A DNA stretch of 54,673 nucleotides from Betaproteobacteria bacterium (GTDB taxonomy: Bacteria > Pseudomonadota > Gammaproteobacteria > Burkholderiales > WYBJ01): contig WHTS01000032.1 of assembly GCA_009377585.1 (NCBI GenBank), positions 1 through 54,673 of the forward strand, read 5' to 3'. Both the position numbers and the translations under genes were made by a program. The notes under the pieces are model-generated. The model was not told where the DNA came from. It did no database searches and was given only the letters and a program-made list of their open reading frames with translations. Below are positions 37,867-47,292 of this stretch, in pieces. Numbering within the stretch: the stretch's first letter is position 1; each line of letters begins with the position of its first letter.

Positions 37867-40065
37867 CGGCGCAGCCCGCGCGGCCATGCGCTCGCGCCGC
37901 CGATAGCTCACCACGGCGGGCGCGGCCAGAACGATGAGCAGGAGCAGCCCAAGCCCGATGGGCCACACGACCGGCTGATTCCATTGTTGGCGCTCGGCCG
38001 CCCGCAAGGCCGGATCGACGCGCTGGTACTTCAGCCCGTTGCGCGCGATCTGATTCGGCTTTGCATTGAATACCCATTGATGCGCCAAGCTGTAATCCTT
38101 GGGGTGATAACCCCAGGCCCAGGGTGCGTCCTCGCGCGCGATGCGCAGCATCCGATCGATGATCGCCTGACGTTCCGGTCCGTTTTCGAGATTCTTCATG
38201 CGCTCGAACAGCCGATCGTATTCGGGGTTCTGATAATTCGCCGAGTTCTCGCCTTGCGTCTTGGCGCGGCTTTGCGGTCCGTTGAGCAGGAACATGAAGT
38301 TCTCGGGATCCGGGTAGTCGGCGTTCCAACCGAGAAAGAACATCTGCGTGTTGCCGCTACGGATTTTTTCCTGGAATCGATTCCAGTCGGTGGCGCGTAT
38401 CTCGAGATGGATGTTGAGCTTCGCGAACTGACGCCGGTACCACTCCAGGCGCGAGTTGTCACCGGGGCCGCGCGCGACCGTATCGAGTGCAAGCACCAGC
38501 GGCTGGCCGGTCTTGCTGTCGCGGCCATCGGCATATCCGGCCTGCGCGAGCAGCGCGCGCGCCACCTCGATGGATTTGCGTTTCGGCTTGCCGTCGACCC
38601 AGTCGTAGACCACGGGATTGATCCCCGTTTCGCCTTCGCGGTAGCCGAACAAGCCCGGCGGTATGGGCCCCATGGCCGGGATCCCGCGACCGTTGGCGAA
38701 GATGCTGATGAATTCTTCGAAGTCGACCGCGATCGAGATCGCCTGCCGCAGCTTGCGGGCGCGATCGCTCAATCCGCCCAGCACCGGGTCGAGGAAGTTG
38801 AACGCGAGATAGAACGTGCTGGTCGCCACCGACGTGCTGAGCGAGATGCCCTTGGCTTCCATCTCCGGCGTGAGCTGGGCGTGCCCCTCGACGCTGAACT
38901 GAACCACCTGGTCGAAGTTGTCGGAAGCGATGCTGGAACGGTCGTAATAGCCTTGCAGGAACTTGTTCCAATACGGAATGCCCTCCTTCTCGCGGCTGAA
39001 GACCACCCGATCGATGAAGGGCATCGTCTTGCCGGCGTCGCGCAAAAGCCCCTCGGCTGCGTCGCCCGGCTCGCCTTGCGACGGATAAGGCTCGCCGCGG
39101 AAGTTCGGATTGCGCTCGAGGACCATGCGCGCGTTCGGATCGTTTTCGGTGAGCATGTAGGGGCCGGTCCCCACCGGATACCAATCGAAGGTGATGTTGC
39201 GCCCCTCGTTCATGCCGCGCTGCGCGTAGAACTGGTCGACCTCGTACGGGATCGGCGCGAAGAAAGGCATCGCAAGCCAGTACATGAACTGCGGGTACTT
39301 GCCCTTGATGCGGATGCGGTAGGTATAGCGGTCGATCGCGGTGGCGCCGCTCAGCTCGTAGGCCCGCAGATCGAGCCAGGGCAGCCCCTTGTCGGCACTG
39401 CCGTAGCGTTCGCGATGCGTCGCCACGATCCTGTCGTTGTCCTTGCGCAGCCGCTCGGCCAGCTCGCGCAAGCCTTCGATGTACTCGCTGATGTGGCCGA
39501 AGATCGGCGAGGTCGCGCGGGGATGGGCAAGGCGCTTGATCTGGTAGATGAAGTCCTCGGCCGTCAATTCCCGAGTTCCGGTGCTCGGGAATTCGGCAAG
39601 CGTATAACGCGACGCGATCTCCGCTTCGGAGAGCGAAAGATAAAGAGGCTTGCCGGCCGCGTCCTTGGCGAATGCAGGATGCGGCTGGAAGCGGATTCCG
39701 GGGCGGATGTGGATCTCGAACTCGGAGCGAGCCACCTGCTGCGGCGGACTGTCCGGGCCGATCTCGCGCCCCTGCGCATCGAAATAGCGAACGCTCGGAA
39801 GCGCCTCGGCGGTTAGCGGAATCAGCCGGTACGGCCGCTCGAGGAAATGGTATTGCAGCGGCGGCTCGTAGATCTGCTGGATGAAATTCCACTCGTCGGA
39901 GGTGTACGACAGCGCCGGGTCCAGCCGCTTGGGCCGTTCGACGAAGGCGGCATAAAGCGAATTGTCTCCGCGCGACGCGGCCGGATACGGATTGTTCCAC
40001 AGCGTGTCACCGCATGCGGGCAGCCACGCGAGAACAGCCAGAAGCGCGACCATTCGCGAAATCAT
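37864..40065 (-). CDS. ABC substrate-binding lipoprotein, peptide type, with C-terminal helix
   Basis: Solute-binding protein (733 aa) of the SBP_bac_5 (OppA/YejA-like) class. The signal ends at lipobox LPAC with Cys18. Typical motifs follow: [65 protein letters not shown] and [20 protein letters not shown]. Unusually, a hydrophobic helix ([20 protein letters not shown]) and a basic tail [10 protein letters not shown] end the protein, so it may be anchored at both ends. It is first of four genes; the ATG at 40063-40065 opens the signal peptide. Confidence 0.9.
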   Translation of the reverse strand: MISRMVALLAVLAWLPACGDTLWNNPYPAASRGDNSLYAAFVERPKRLDPALSYTSDEWNFIQQIYEPPLQYHFLERPYRLIPLTAEALPSVRYFDAQGREIGPDSPPQQVARSEFEIHIRPGIRFQPHPAFAKDAAGKPLYLSLSEAEIASRYTLAEFPSTGTRELTAEDFIYQIKRLAHPRATSPIFGHISEYIEGLRELAERLRKDNDRIVATHRERYGSADKGLPWLDLRAYELSGATAIDRYTYRIRIKGKYPQFMYWLAMPFFAPIPYEVDQFYAQRGMNEGRNITFDWYPVGTGPYMLTENDPNARMVLERNPNFRGEPYPSQGEPGDAAEGLLRDAGKTMPFIDRVVFSREKEGIPYWNKFLQGYYDRSSIASDNFDQVVQFSVEGHAQLTPEMEAKGISLSTSVATSTFYLAFNFLDPVLGGLSDRARKLRQAISIAVDFEEFISIFANGRGIPAMGPIPPGLFGYREGETGINPVVYDWVDGKPKRKSIEVARALLAQAGYADGRDSKTGQPLVLALDTVARGPGDNSRLEWYRRQFAKLNIHLEIRATDWNRFQEKIRSGNTQMFFLGWNADYPDPENFMFLLNGPQSRAKTQGENSANYQNPEYDRLFERMKNLENGPERQAIIDRMLRIAREDAPWAWGYHPKDYSLAHQWVFNAKPNQIARNGLKYQRVDPALRAAERQQWNQPVVWPIGLGLLLLIVLAAPAVVSYRRRERMAARAAP

Positions 40066-40220
40066 GGCAACATTGTAGAGCAAGGCCCCGAGGAGGTTTT
40101 GCCTCGGAAGGCGTGGCCGCCATCGGCTATAATCTCGGGCCAATTCAGCGCGCTGCGTGTGTGCATTGCAGCGACCGCACACGTTCTCGGGCGCCCAATT
40201 CCCGTTTGCAGGAGACAGGC

Positions 40221-41003
40221 ATGGGATTTCTCGCCGGCAAGCGCTTTCTCGTTACCGGTTTGCTCAGCAGCCGCTCCATCGCCTATGGAATCGCGCGCGC
40301 CCTCAAACGCGAAGGCGCCGCGCTCGCCTTCACGTACCAAGGCGAAGCGATCAAGGACCGCGTCGTCCCGCTGGCAGCCGAGCTCGGTTCGGATTTGGTA
40401 TTCCCCTGCGACGTGGCAAAGGATGAGGAAATCTCGGCCCTGTTTGCGCAATGCGCACGCCACTGGGACGGGATGGATGGTCTGGTGCACTCGATCGCCT
40501 TCGCGCCACGCGAGGCGCTTTCAGGCGACTTCCTCGATGGCTTGTCGCGCGAGTCGTTTCGGATCGCGCAGGAGGTGAGCGCCTACAGCTTTCCGGCGCT
40601 CGCCAAGGCAGCCATGCCGATGATGGCGGGCCGGAAGGGGGCATTGGTTACGCTGAGCTACCTCGGGGCCGTTCGCAGCGTGCCCAATTACAACGTCATG
40701 GGTCTCGCCAAAGCAAGCCTGGAAGCTTCGGTGCGCTATCTCGCCGCCTCCCTCGGCCCAAGAGGCGTGCGGGTCAATGCCATCTCGGCGGGTCCCATCA
40801 AGACGTTGGCGGCCGCCGGCATCGGCGGCTTCGGCAAGATACTGAGCCACGTCGCCGAGCACGCACCCTTGCGACGCAATGTCACGATCGACGACATCGG
40901 CAACGCCGCCGCGTTTCTGTTGAGCGATCTGGCCGCCGGGGTTACCGGTGATGTGCTCTACGTCGACGGCGGCTTCAACACGATCGTCGCCGGCATGGGA
41001 TAG
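40221..41003 (+). CDS. fabI: Enoyl-ACP reductase FabI
   Basis: NADH-dependent reductase (260 aa) of the last step of fatty acid elongation. It shows the FabI variant nucleotide motif [13 protein letters not shown] and catalytic residues Tyr147 (SYLG), Tyr157 (NYNVMGLAK) and Lys164, then [13 protein letters not shown] and the VDGGF end. The ATG at 40221 has AGGAG six bases upstream. A TATAAT at 40128-40133 is a plausible -10, with no good -35. It diverges from the ABC operon and converges on ppiD. Confidence 0.96.
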   Translation: MGFLAGKRFLVTGLLSSRSIAYGIARALKREGAALAFTYQGEAIKDRVVPLAAELGSDLVFPCDVAKDEEISALFAQCARHWDGMDGLVHSIAFAPREALSGDFLDGLSRESFRIAQEVSAYSFPALAKAAMPMMAGRKGALVTLSYLGAVRSVPNYNVMGLAKASLEASVRYLAASLGPRGVRVNAISAGPIKTLAAAGIGGFGKILSHVAEHAPLRRNVTIDDIGNAAAFLLSDLAAGVTGDVLYVDGGFNTIVAGMG

Positions 41004-41134
41004 CCGCACGGGGTCGCGGCGACCCGCACAACCCCGCGAGCGACGTGCCGGCACCGCGTTTCTCCATTGCAAAGCGCTCCCGCTTGCTTTCTTGCTTCCT
41101 TGCGTAGGCAGCGCCAAGCGCGAGGCGCGCACAC

Positions 41135-43030
41135 CTACTTCTTCTCGATGAGCTCCGGCTTCACCTTGACTTCGACCCGCTGCTTGAGCGCGCTCACGTA
41201 GCCTGCCAGCTGCTCCTGGCCGATGAGGCGATTCAACTGCTCGGCAGCCGCCTTGCGCATCTCGGGTTCGATCTCCGTCGGCTCGCTCACGCGCAAGATG
41301 CGAATCAGCTGATATCCTCCCTTGGGCCCCTCGGCGCCCCCGTACGCCGGCACGCTGCTCGCATCGACCCGGAAGATTTCCCGCAACACCGGCTCGGACA
41401 AGCCTTGCGGATCGGCCCGCCTGACGCCCACGGGCTTACTCCACGTCAAGTCAACGTTTACACCCTTCTCCAGCTTCTCCAGCTTCTCGCGCCCCTCGGC
41501 CAGCGCCCGCTTGCGGGCCTCGTCCTCGACGAGGTGCGTGCGAATTTCGTCGCGCACCGTATCGAACGGCTGGGTCGACGCGGGTTTGTGCTCGAGCAGA
41601 CGCGCGGCGATGAGCGTCCCCGACGCCACCTCCACCACTTCGCTGTTGCGCTTGTTCTGGAGTACCTCCTCGGAGAACACTGCCTTGAGAAACCGCTCGT
41701 TGCCGAGTGGCGAACCGGGCGAAGGCGTGCGCGAAATCCAGGGGCTTTCCTGAACCTTGACGCCGAGCGCCTCGGCCGCGGGCGTGAGCGAATCGGATTG
41801 CTCGTAGGCGATGTTGTTGAACTTCTCGGCAGCCTCGGCATAGCGCTTCGACGCGCGCGCTTTCTTCAGCTCCGATTCGATCATCGGACGCACTTGCTCG
41901 AACGGTTGCGCCGTGCCGCCCCGGATCGCATCGAGCTTGATCAAGTGATAGCCGAACTCGGTTTCGATCAGGCCGGCGATTTCGCCTTCCTTCATCGCGA
42001 AGAGCGCATCGTCAAACGGCTTCTTGGTTGCGCCACGGACGAGAAAGCCAAGATCGCCGCCGTTCTCGGACGAACCGGGATCCTGCGAATGCTTGCGTGC
42101 GAGCTCGGCGAACTGATCGGGCTGCGCTTTCGCCTGCTTCAGCAGTTCCTCGGCCTTGGACTTGGCCGCGGCCTTGGCTTCCGCGCTCGCATCGGCAGGC
42201 ACGGAGACGAGAATGTGCCGGGCCTGACGCTCTTCGGGGGCGGAGAAGCGCGCCGGATTCTGCTCGTAGGCCTGACGAACCTCCTCGGGCGGAATATCGA
42301 CCTGCGCCGCCAGGTTGTCGAGCGAGAGAACGACATATGCCACGCGCACCTGCTCGGGAATCTGAAATTCGCGCGGGTGGCTGTCGTAATAGGCTTTGAG
42401 CGCCGGCTCGTCGATGCTGATCTGCGCGACGAACGCGGACGGATCGATGGTCGCGATCGACACTTCTCGCGTCTGCTCGGAGAGCCGGATCATTCGATCC
42501 ATCACCGCATTGGGCACGAAGCTGCTGTCGCCGAACGCATTGACGAGCGGTTGCAGCAGCAGGTCGCGCCGCACTCGAGCCTCGAAACCGAGCGCGCTCG
42601 CATTCTGCGAGCGCAGGTAGGACTCGTACAGATCGTAGGAGAACTGGCCGCCCTCGCGGAAGGCATCCTGCGAGGTGATGAAGTCGTGCAGCCGGCTATC
42701 CGTGACCGTTAGGCCAGCGCGCACGGCTTGCGACAGCAGAAGACGCTGGCGAACGAGCTGATCGAGCGCGGCAAAGCGCATTTCCGGCGAATCGAGCACC
42801 GCCTGATCGACGGGGACGTTCCCCAGCATGCGCCGCATCGCCTCCTGGCGTTCGCGCAGCGCCTGCTGGTATTCCTGCTCGCCGATGCGGTAATCGCCAA
42901 TGCGCGCGACCTCTGCGCCGAGGTCGCCGCCGCGGAAGTAGCTGTCGACGCCGAAGAAAGCGAACGGCAAAAAGATAAGCGCCAGGATCACCTGCATGAA
43001 GCGCTTGTTGTTGTGGACCCAATCGAACAT
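41135..43030 (-). CDS. ppiD: Periplasmic folding chaperone PpiD (SurA-N and parvulin)
   Basis: Inner-membrane anchored chaperone (631 aa) for newly exported outer-membrane and periplasmic proteins. One helix near the N-terminus (VILALIFLPFAFFGVDSYF), a SurA-N-like domain with LDQLVRQRLLLSQAV, then a parvulin domain: RQARHILVSVPADA, KHSQDPGSSENGGDLGFLV and IETEFGYHLIKLDAI, which keeps the catalytic-site His and Phe positions. A second, degenerate parvulin-like domain follows. The ATG at 43028-43030 opens the anchor. Its 5' flank is the tRNA-Asp scar, as ppiD follows tRNA-Asp in many relatives. Confidence 0.93.
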   Translation of the reverse strand: MFDWVHNNKRFMQVILALIFLPFAFFGVDSYFRGGDLGAEVARIGDYRIGEQEYQQALRERQEAMRRMLGNVPVDQAVLDSPEMRFAALDQLVRQRLLLSQAVRAGLTVTDSRLHDFITSQDAFREGGQFSYDLYESYLRSQNASALGFEARVRRDLLLQPLVNAFGDSSFVPNAVMDRMIRLSEQTREVSIATIDPSAFVAQISIDEPALKAYYDSHPREFQIPEQVRVAYVVLSLDNLAAQVDIPPEEVRQAYEQNPARFSAPEERQARHILVSVPADASAEAKAAAKSKAEELLKQAKAQPDQFAELARKHSQDPGSSENGGDLGFLVRGATKKPFDDALFAMKEGEIAGLIETEFGYHLIKLDAIRGGTAQPFEQVRPMIESELKKARASKRYAEAAEKFNNIAYEQSDSLTPAAEALGVKVQESPWISRTPSPGSPLGNERFLKAVFSEEVLQNKRNSEVVEVASGTLIAARLLEHKPASTQPFDTVRDEIRTHLVEDEARKRALAEGREKLEKLEKGVNVDLTWSKPVGVRRADPQGLSEPVLREIFRVDASSVPAYGGAEGPKGGYQLIRILRVSEPTEIEPEMRKAAAEQLNRLIGQEQLAGYVSALKQRVEVKVKPELIEKK

Positions 43031-43061
43031 AACGTCAGAGCAAATCCGCGTTCGACACAAC

Positions 43062-43086
43062 AAAAAAGGCGAACGGACGTTCGCCT
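43062..43086 (-). terminator. Intrinsic terminator of the former tRNA-Asp unit
   Basis: Stem AGGCGAAC/GTTCGCCT (8 bp, loop of 4) followed on the minus strand by six T residues. It lies 9 bases past the tRNA 3' end and 30 bases upstream of ppiD, so tRNA transcription ends before ppiD. Confidence 0.9.
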
Positions 43087-43095
43087 TGTCTGAAT

Positions 43096-43142
43096 TGGCG
43101 GAGTGGACGGGACTCGAACCCGCGACCCCCGGCGTGACAGGC
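43096..43142 (-). other. 3' fragment of tRNA-Asp(GTC): attachment site of an integrated element
   Basis: On the minus strand these bases are the 3' part of tRNA-Asp: anticodon loop CTGTCAC (anticodon GTC), the 3' anticodon stem GCCGG, variable bases, T arm GCGGGTTCGAGTCCCGT, 3' acceptor strand and CCA. The match to tRNA-Asp ends right after the anticodon loop; the anticodon 5' stem, D arm and 5' acceptor strand are missing. Integrases that target tRNA genes use such a 3' segment as core site and leave a displaced copy at one end. An intact tRNA-Asp is expected at the other end, right of the window. Confidence 0.85.
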
Positions 43143-43230
43143 GGATAATAGCGGCACTAAGTGGTTGATGCAACAAGGAGTGGGCATCGCCAGCCACCAC
43201 TTACGCCGCTTTATCCCCACTCTGAGCGAA

Positions 43231-43518
43231 TTATCCAGTGACACAATTTCGACGCATCCCGGTTTGGGCAAATAGGGGGACCATGCGGGTAGGGATGCGT
43301 GGCGTGGCGATTAGTTTGACCAGACAGAGTTTCCACTTATGCCGCTGTTCAAATTCGCGGGGCCACTTCTGGCCTTCTAGGCCCTTCAGGTTCGTCGTTG
43401 GGGACAGCGTGATGTAGTATCCCTGTACGACGCGATGCAACCAGTTGCCGACAGCGGCAATGGATTCGTGCCGCCGACGCATCAGCGCGTGCCGGAGGGA
43501 CAGCGGCGTGGCTCGCAT
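43231..43518 (-). pseudogene. Group II intron reverse transcriptase/maturase, C-terminal remnant
   Basis: The frame reads RRRHESIAAVGNWLHRVVQG, then YYITLSPTTNLKGLEG and ATPRIPTRMVPL. This lines up with the maturase end of bacterial group II intron proteins (R-R-x-H-x-P-x-x-x-x-G-x-W-L-x-x-V-V-x-G-Y…P-R-x-x-H-P). The RT domain is absent and no intron RNA domain V/VI was recognised nearby. It is debris just inside the element boundary. Confidence 0.55.
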
Positions 43519-43717
43519 TCGCTTCTTCGCCGTGAGGCGAACGATCTGAAACCGGCCCTGCTGGTCCCGACCACAACAGTGACTGAATCTTGGCGAAAAC
43601 AGCGCATGCTCAACATGTTAACGCACGACGGGTTCATAAAAGTTAGGCAGGTTTCCCACCATACCGAAACCGAATTATGAACCACACCTCACGCGTGGTG
43701 AATCAGCGACCAAAAGA

Positions 43718-44425
43718 TCACACAGGTACCACATTTAGGTTAAGCGTCGTTGCAGTTGAAACCCAAACATATGTAACCGAATCGTCTGGATCCTCATCTC
43801 CGATTGCGCTGAACGCCCCATCGGAGGACCCGAATGTCAGTATTTCAAAACTATCACCTATAGCAGGTGTGAACCCGTCGGAATTTCGGACGCTCAGCAC
43901 GCCCTGAAGTCGCGCAATGCCGGATATCGTGATGCGTCCATATTGAGTCGTCGCCGTGCCGCCAAGGAGAACAGACGTAACGGCACCCGGCTGGCTCGTT
44001 AGGTCTCCACTGACATTTATCGATCCACCGGCCCCGGCCGAAATAGTTCCCGCGTTCACCAGGTTGTTCACCTGCAGCAGCGCGCCATCGAGCGCCTGCA
44101 GCGTGCCCTCGTTTCGCACCAACCCACCGTTGAGCGAGATCGACTCGCCCGCGGTGTCCGCCACGATCCGACCCAGCACAATCAACTGCGGCGCCGGCGT
44201 CCACGCCGCCACATCATGCGGCCCCACCATCCCCGACTGCGTGCCATGAACGAGAATCCCCTCGCCGATCGTGAGCACCGTCCCGGCCTCGGTCGCACGC
44301 ACCCAGTTCAAGTCCCCGCTGCCCGCAAACACCACCTCGCCTTCGCCACCGAGCGTCTGCGTGCCCTCGAAGTCCACTCTCGCAAGGTTGCCGGTGCTCT
44401 CCAGCCGGATCACGCCCCCAATCAA
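43718..44425 (-). pseudogene. C-terminal piece of a large adhesin/autotransporter-like protein
   Basis: About 235 codons of beta-helix-like repeats (LIVLGRIVADTAGESISLNG, LVRNEGTLQALDGALLQVNN, NAGTISAGAGGSINVSGDL) ending in YGRITISGIARLQGVLSVRN and TTLNLNVVPV. This is the usual end of filamentous, beta-solenoid surface proteins. An in-frame TGA lies about 21 bases upstream and no start or signal peptide is present; the 5' part is lost where the IS3 fragment begins. It is almost certainly not a functional gene. Confidence 0.6.
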
Positions 44426-44531
44426 CGCAGCCTCATACCCTCGGGATCAGAGGAGGGTCGCAGGAAGTCGGACACGGGGTGAGGTGAAAGCTCTGCTCTA
44501 ATGGGCGCATGTCCGCGCGGAAGCAGGAGCG

Positions 44532-44650
44532 ATGAAACGACCCCGCCGCAATCACTCATCCGAATTCAAGGCGAAGGTGACCTTGGCGGTGGTCGAGATC
44601 CGCCAGACGCTAGTGCAGTTAGCCGAGCGCTTCACGTACATCCCCACCAG
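44532..44650 (+). pseudogene. IS3-family OrfA, N-terminal fragment
   Basis: An ATG at 44532 begins MKRPRRNHSSEFKAKVTLAV and continues VQLAERFTYIP, the helix-turn-helix start of IS3-group OrfA. Homology stops at about 44650, exactly where the caspase-like gene ends on the other strand. OrfB is missing. The element was cut by, or cut into, the boundary of the caspase cassette. Confidence 0.7.
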
Positions 44651-44651
44651 A

Positions 44652-47288
44652 CTACTCAAACAGCCGGCGTTCAATGGGAGTAGTTCGCACGCGCGCTACC
44701 TGAGCCGCAATCCTGGCCGAGCCAATCGCAATTCTAATTTCGGGTTCGGACTCAGACGAGCGTTCGCGGTCCAGGGACTTCAATGCGTCGAGGAGTTGAT
44801 CTCGCGGCAGCGCCGCGAGACCTTCGGCCAGTAGATCCGAGGCGAGCTTGCGTTTGGCGGAGTCTCGATCATAAGCTTTTAGGACCTGAGAGCAGGTATT
44901 CGTCCAGCATTGCCGAGCAATATCCCAAGCAGGTTGTTGGGACAGAGCACGGATTATCACATCGCGGAACGCGGGGTCTGTCGAGTGCCGTTCCAGTACG
45001 GCAACAGCGTCAGGCGGCAGGCGGCGCCTTGTCCCGACGATCGCCAGCCCTTCGAGCCATGGGCCAGGACCGACGACGATGGCCATGCCCTGAAGGGGGA
45101 GCTCCGCCGTCATGCTCTCCGGCTTTGCCAGCTTCGCGCGATCAATGATGTCCAGCAGCATCTTGTCGGTCTCGAATCCCTGACGAGCGAGCACAGTGTA
45201 GATCTCTGCGACGGTGCTTGACAGTGGGGTTCGGTGCGCTGCCACTCGTGCGATAAGCCGGTAGACGAGTGGCCGAGACGACGCGGGGACCTGATGTATA
45301 CCGTGAGCTAGGACGCGCGCGTATTCCGAGTCCATGAAAATGTCTTCGTCCCGATCGATTGCCTCCTTTGCCTTTGCAAGCAGGGTTTGCATCAGCGACG
45401 GCGGGATCGATCGCCTGTCGCCCGCGGCGATCAAGAAGGCAGTCAGGTCGGATTGCTCCTCGCCACCGGCCGAGACGAAGCGCTGATAGACCGTTTCGAC
45501 GGCAAGCAGAGCCGATGGTGACCCGTCTAACAACTCCCTTAGCTGCCTGAGGGCATCGGCTTCGGCTCGATTCGCAGAGTTTCCGTGAAATGTGGACAAC
45601 GCAAGTTGGATAGCTCCCTGCATCTCGGCGGGCTTGCCAACGACCCGGCTCAACGCATTGCGAGCAAGCCGGTCATGGCCGGATGCTGCGAGGCCTTCGA
45701 GCGTGGCGACCATACTCGCTCCCAGAGGCGAGGGGGCTCCGCGGTCTATTCGCGCTTTCGCGATGGTTTCAACCGTGCTGCCAACATCCTCGGCGACGCG
45801 TCGCTGGGCCTCCCGCCCATGTTGCTCGATCGAGCTATGCGCAAGCCACATGGAACACGCCTTCAGGAACCCGACATAGGCCACAAACGCCCTATCCGGG
45901 TCGATCGCCGAGACGAGGCGCAGTGCATCGGCATAGGTCGAGAGATCTTGCTGCCTTAGGTCCAGAATCTCGAAGTCCAGTTCTCGAGCGTCGAAGGGCG
46001 TCACTAGCGGGCTCGTGCGGTTGGCGCCCGGCAGGTGACCCAATAGAGTTTCGAGGTCTTTGGGCTCAGAGCGATCGAGCAGTGCCCACGCAGCAATTAC
46101 AACGTCTGACGGCCGCGATTCGTTGTTCAGTCGCGTGACTGGGTGCGCCATGCCCCCAGACACCAAGACGTCGTATCGTGCAGCTGCGTTTGCACCGAGG
46201 AAGGGTCGAAGCGTATCGTACCAAGAACGATAGCCTCGCCGGGATGCGTGCGTCCACAAGCCCCAAACGTCCCCCGCTTGAACGGCGTATCGATGAACAG
46301 GATCGGTTGACACTTCAGCGGAGTCAATACCAGTAGCCAGCCGCACGCTAGGTAGATACTGGAATATCGGCGCCGTCCATTTCGATCCGTGGCGCAACTG
46401 AATCTGGCCGCTCCGGTCAATCTCGGCGTAGTAAACAAAGGAGTAGACAAAGACCATGACGACGAGACCGGCGAGGACGGCAGACATCGCGATCTGTCTG
46501 ACACGTCGAACCGCCGTGCCGAACGCCGAGCGCTCCTTAAGGCGACGTGCCGTTCGCGCGACTGGTAGTGAAACGGTGCGAGCGCAGACGCCACCTTTGA
46601 CCGGTTCTTGGCGCGCCTGCTTGTGCTCCAATACGTAGAGCGGAACCTGATCACACAGGACAGGAAAGAGCTCACCGTCGACGTCCAAATGGTCGTGCTG
46701 CCAAGCGAGCTTGATGGAACTTCCCGTGTTCAGTAGATCGACGAGATGAGCCGTGAAGATCCCGTGTCGGACATCGTCATCTTCCCACGTTCTCTGATCC
46801 TCGCGAGACGAGGCGATAAAGAGACGTGCATCGCGTGACCCAAGCCCGGCAAAGAAGGTCATCCGTCGAACGATGGCCTCAGCGAAGCAGCAGTCCAGAA
46901 TTAGAATTGTCCTTGATGCGGTCACGGAGGACAGAAACTGGTCGAGTCCCTCCGGTTGCAATAGGGTAGGCGCATTTGAATCGTGCGGCGGCTGCAGGAC
47001 GTATGCCGCACAAAGGTCGTCAACGTAGCCGTGGCCCGAAAGGAAGATCAGGTTGAGATCGTACGGTCCTGCCTCGCGCAATCGCGCAAAGGCGTCTTTG
47101 ATGGCTGCTTCCGTGGCATCGCCTTCTTCGATGTGGATGACGCATGCTTCGTCGGCGTCTGGCCAACACGTCTGAAGGTACCGGACGATCTCGCTGGCGT
47201 CGTTCCCCGCATATCGCAGCAGCGGAAACTGCGAACGGTCAAGCCGATAGTCGCCAATCCCAACAACGATGGCGCCTAAAGATCGCAA
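44652..47288 (-). CDS. Membrane-anchored caspase-like (peptidase C14) protein
   Basis: An 878-residue protein. Residues 1-220 are a caspase/metacaspase-like domain: VVGIGDYRL (first strand), LIFLSGHGY with His86, LILDCCFAEAI with the Cys133/Cys134 pair (Cys134 by analogy with D-x-C), and ASSREDQRTWED plus HGIFTAHLVDLL. A single membrane helix follows at about 267-287. The outer part (about 290-878) is largely helical, with repeat-like Ala/Leu-rich helices and no recognised domain. The likely start is a TTG at 47286-47288, four bases after the stop of the small membrane protein, so both form one operon. By analogy with prokaryotic caspase systems it may be a protease effector of a conflict or suicide system; this is inference. 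Confidence 0.75.
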   Translation of the reverse strand: MRSLGAIVVGIGDYRLDRSQFPLLRYAGNDASEIVRYLQTCWPDADEACVIHIEEGDATEAAIKDAFARLREAGPYDLNLIFLSGHGYVDDLCAAYVLQPPHDSNAPTLLQPEGLDQFLSSVTASRTILILDCCFAEAIVRRMTFFAGLGSRDARLFIASSREDQRTWEDDDVRHGIFTAHLVDLLNTGSSIKLAWQHDHLDVDGELFPVLCDQVPLYVLEHKQARQEPVKGGVCARTVSLPVARTARRLKERSAFGTAVRRVRQIAMSAVLAGLVVMVFVYSFVYYAEIDRSGQIQLRHGSKWTAPIFQYLPSVRLATGIDSAEVSTDPVHRYAVQAGDVWGLWTHASRRGYRSWYDTLRPFLGANAAARYDVLVSGGMAHPVTRLNNESRPSDVVIAAWALLDRSEPKDLETLLGHLPGANRTSPLVTPFDARELDFEILDLRQQDLSTYADALRLVSAIDPDRAFVAYVGFLKACSMWLAHSSIEQHGREAQRRVAEDVGSTVETIAKARIDRGAPSPLGASMVATLEGLAASGHDRLARNALSRVVGKPAEMQGAIQLALSTFHGNSANRAEADALRQLRELLDGSPSALLAVETVYQRFVSAGGEEQSDLTAFLIAAGDRRSIPPSLMQTLLAKAKEAIDRDEDIFMDSEYARVLAHGIHQVPASSRPLVYRLIARVAAHRTPLSSTVAEIYTVLARQGFETDKMLLDIIDRAKLAKPESMTAELPLQGMAIVVGPGPWLEGLAIVGTRRRLPPDAVAVLERHSTDPAFRDVIIRALSQQPAWDIARQCWTNTCSQVLKAYDRDSAKRKLASDLLAEGLAALPRDQLLDALKSLDRERSSESEPEIRIAIGSARIAAQVARVRTTPIERRLFE

Positions 47289-47292
47289 AGTT

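Noticed and set aside
36633-37937. A 434-codon plus-strand ORF
   Set aside because: Antisense to the YejB-like permease; His/Arg/Asp-rich translation typical of antisense GC-rich DNA.
37813-39816. A 667-codon plus-strand ORF
   Set aside because: It is the mirror of the ABC substrate-binding protein gene; the translation lacks domain motifs, and the minus strand shows a full SBP_bac_5 protein. High GC produces such long antisense frames.
41405-42712. A 435-codon plus-strand ORF
   Set aside because: Antisense to ppiD, with Arg/Leu-rich low-quality composition and no recognisable domain.
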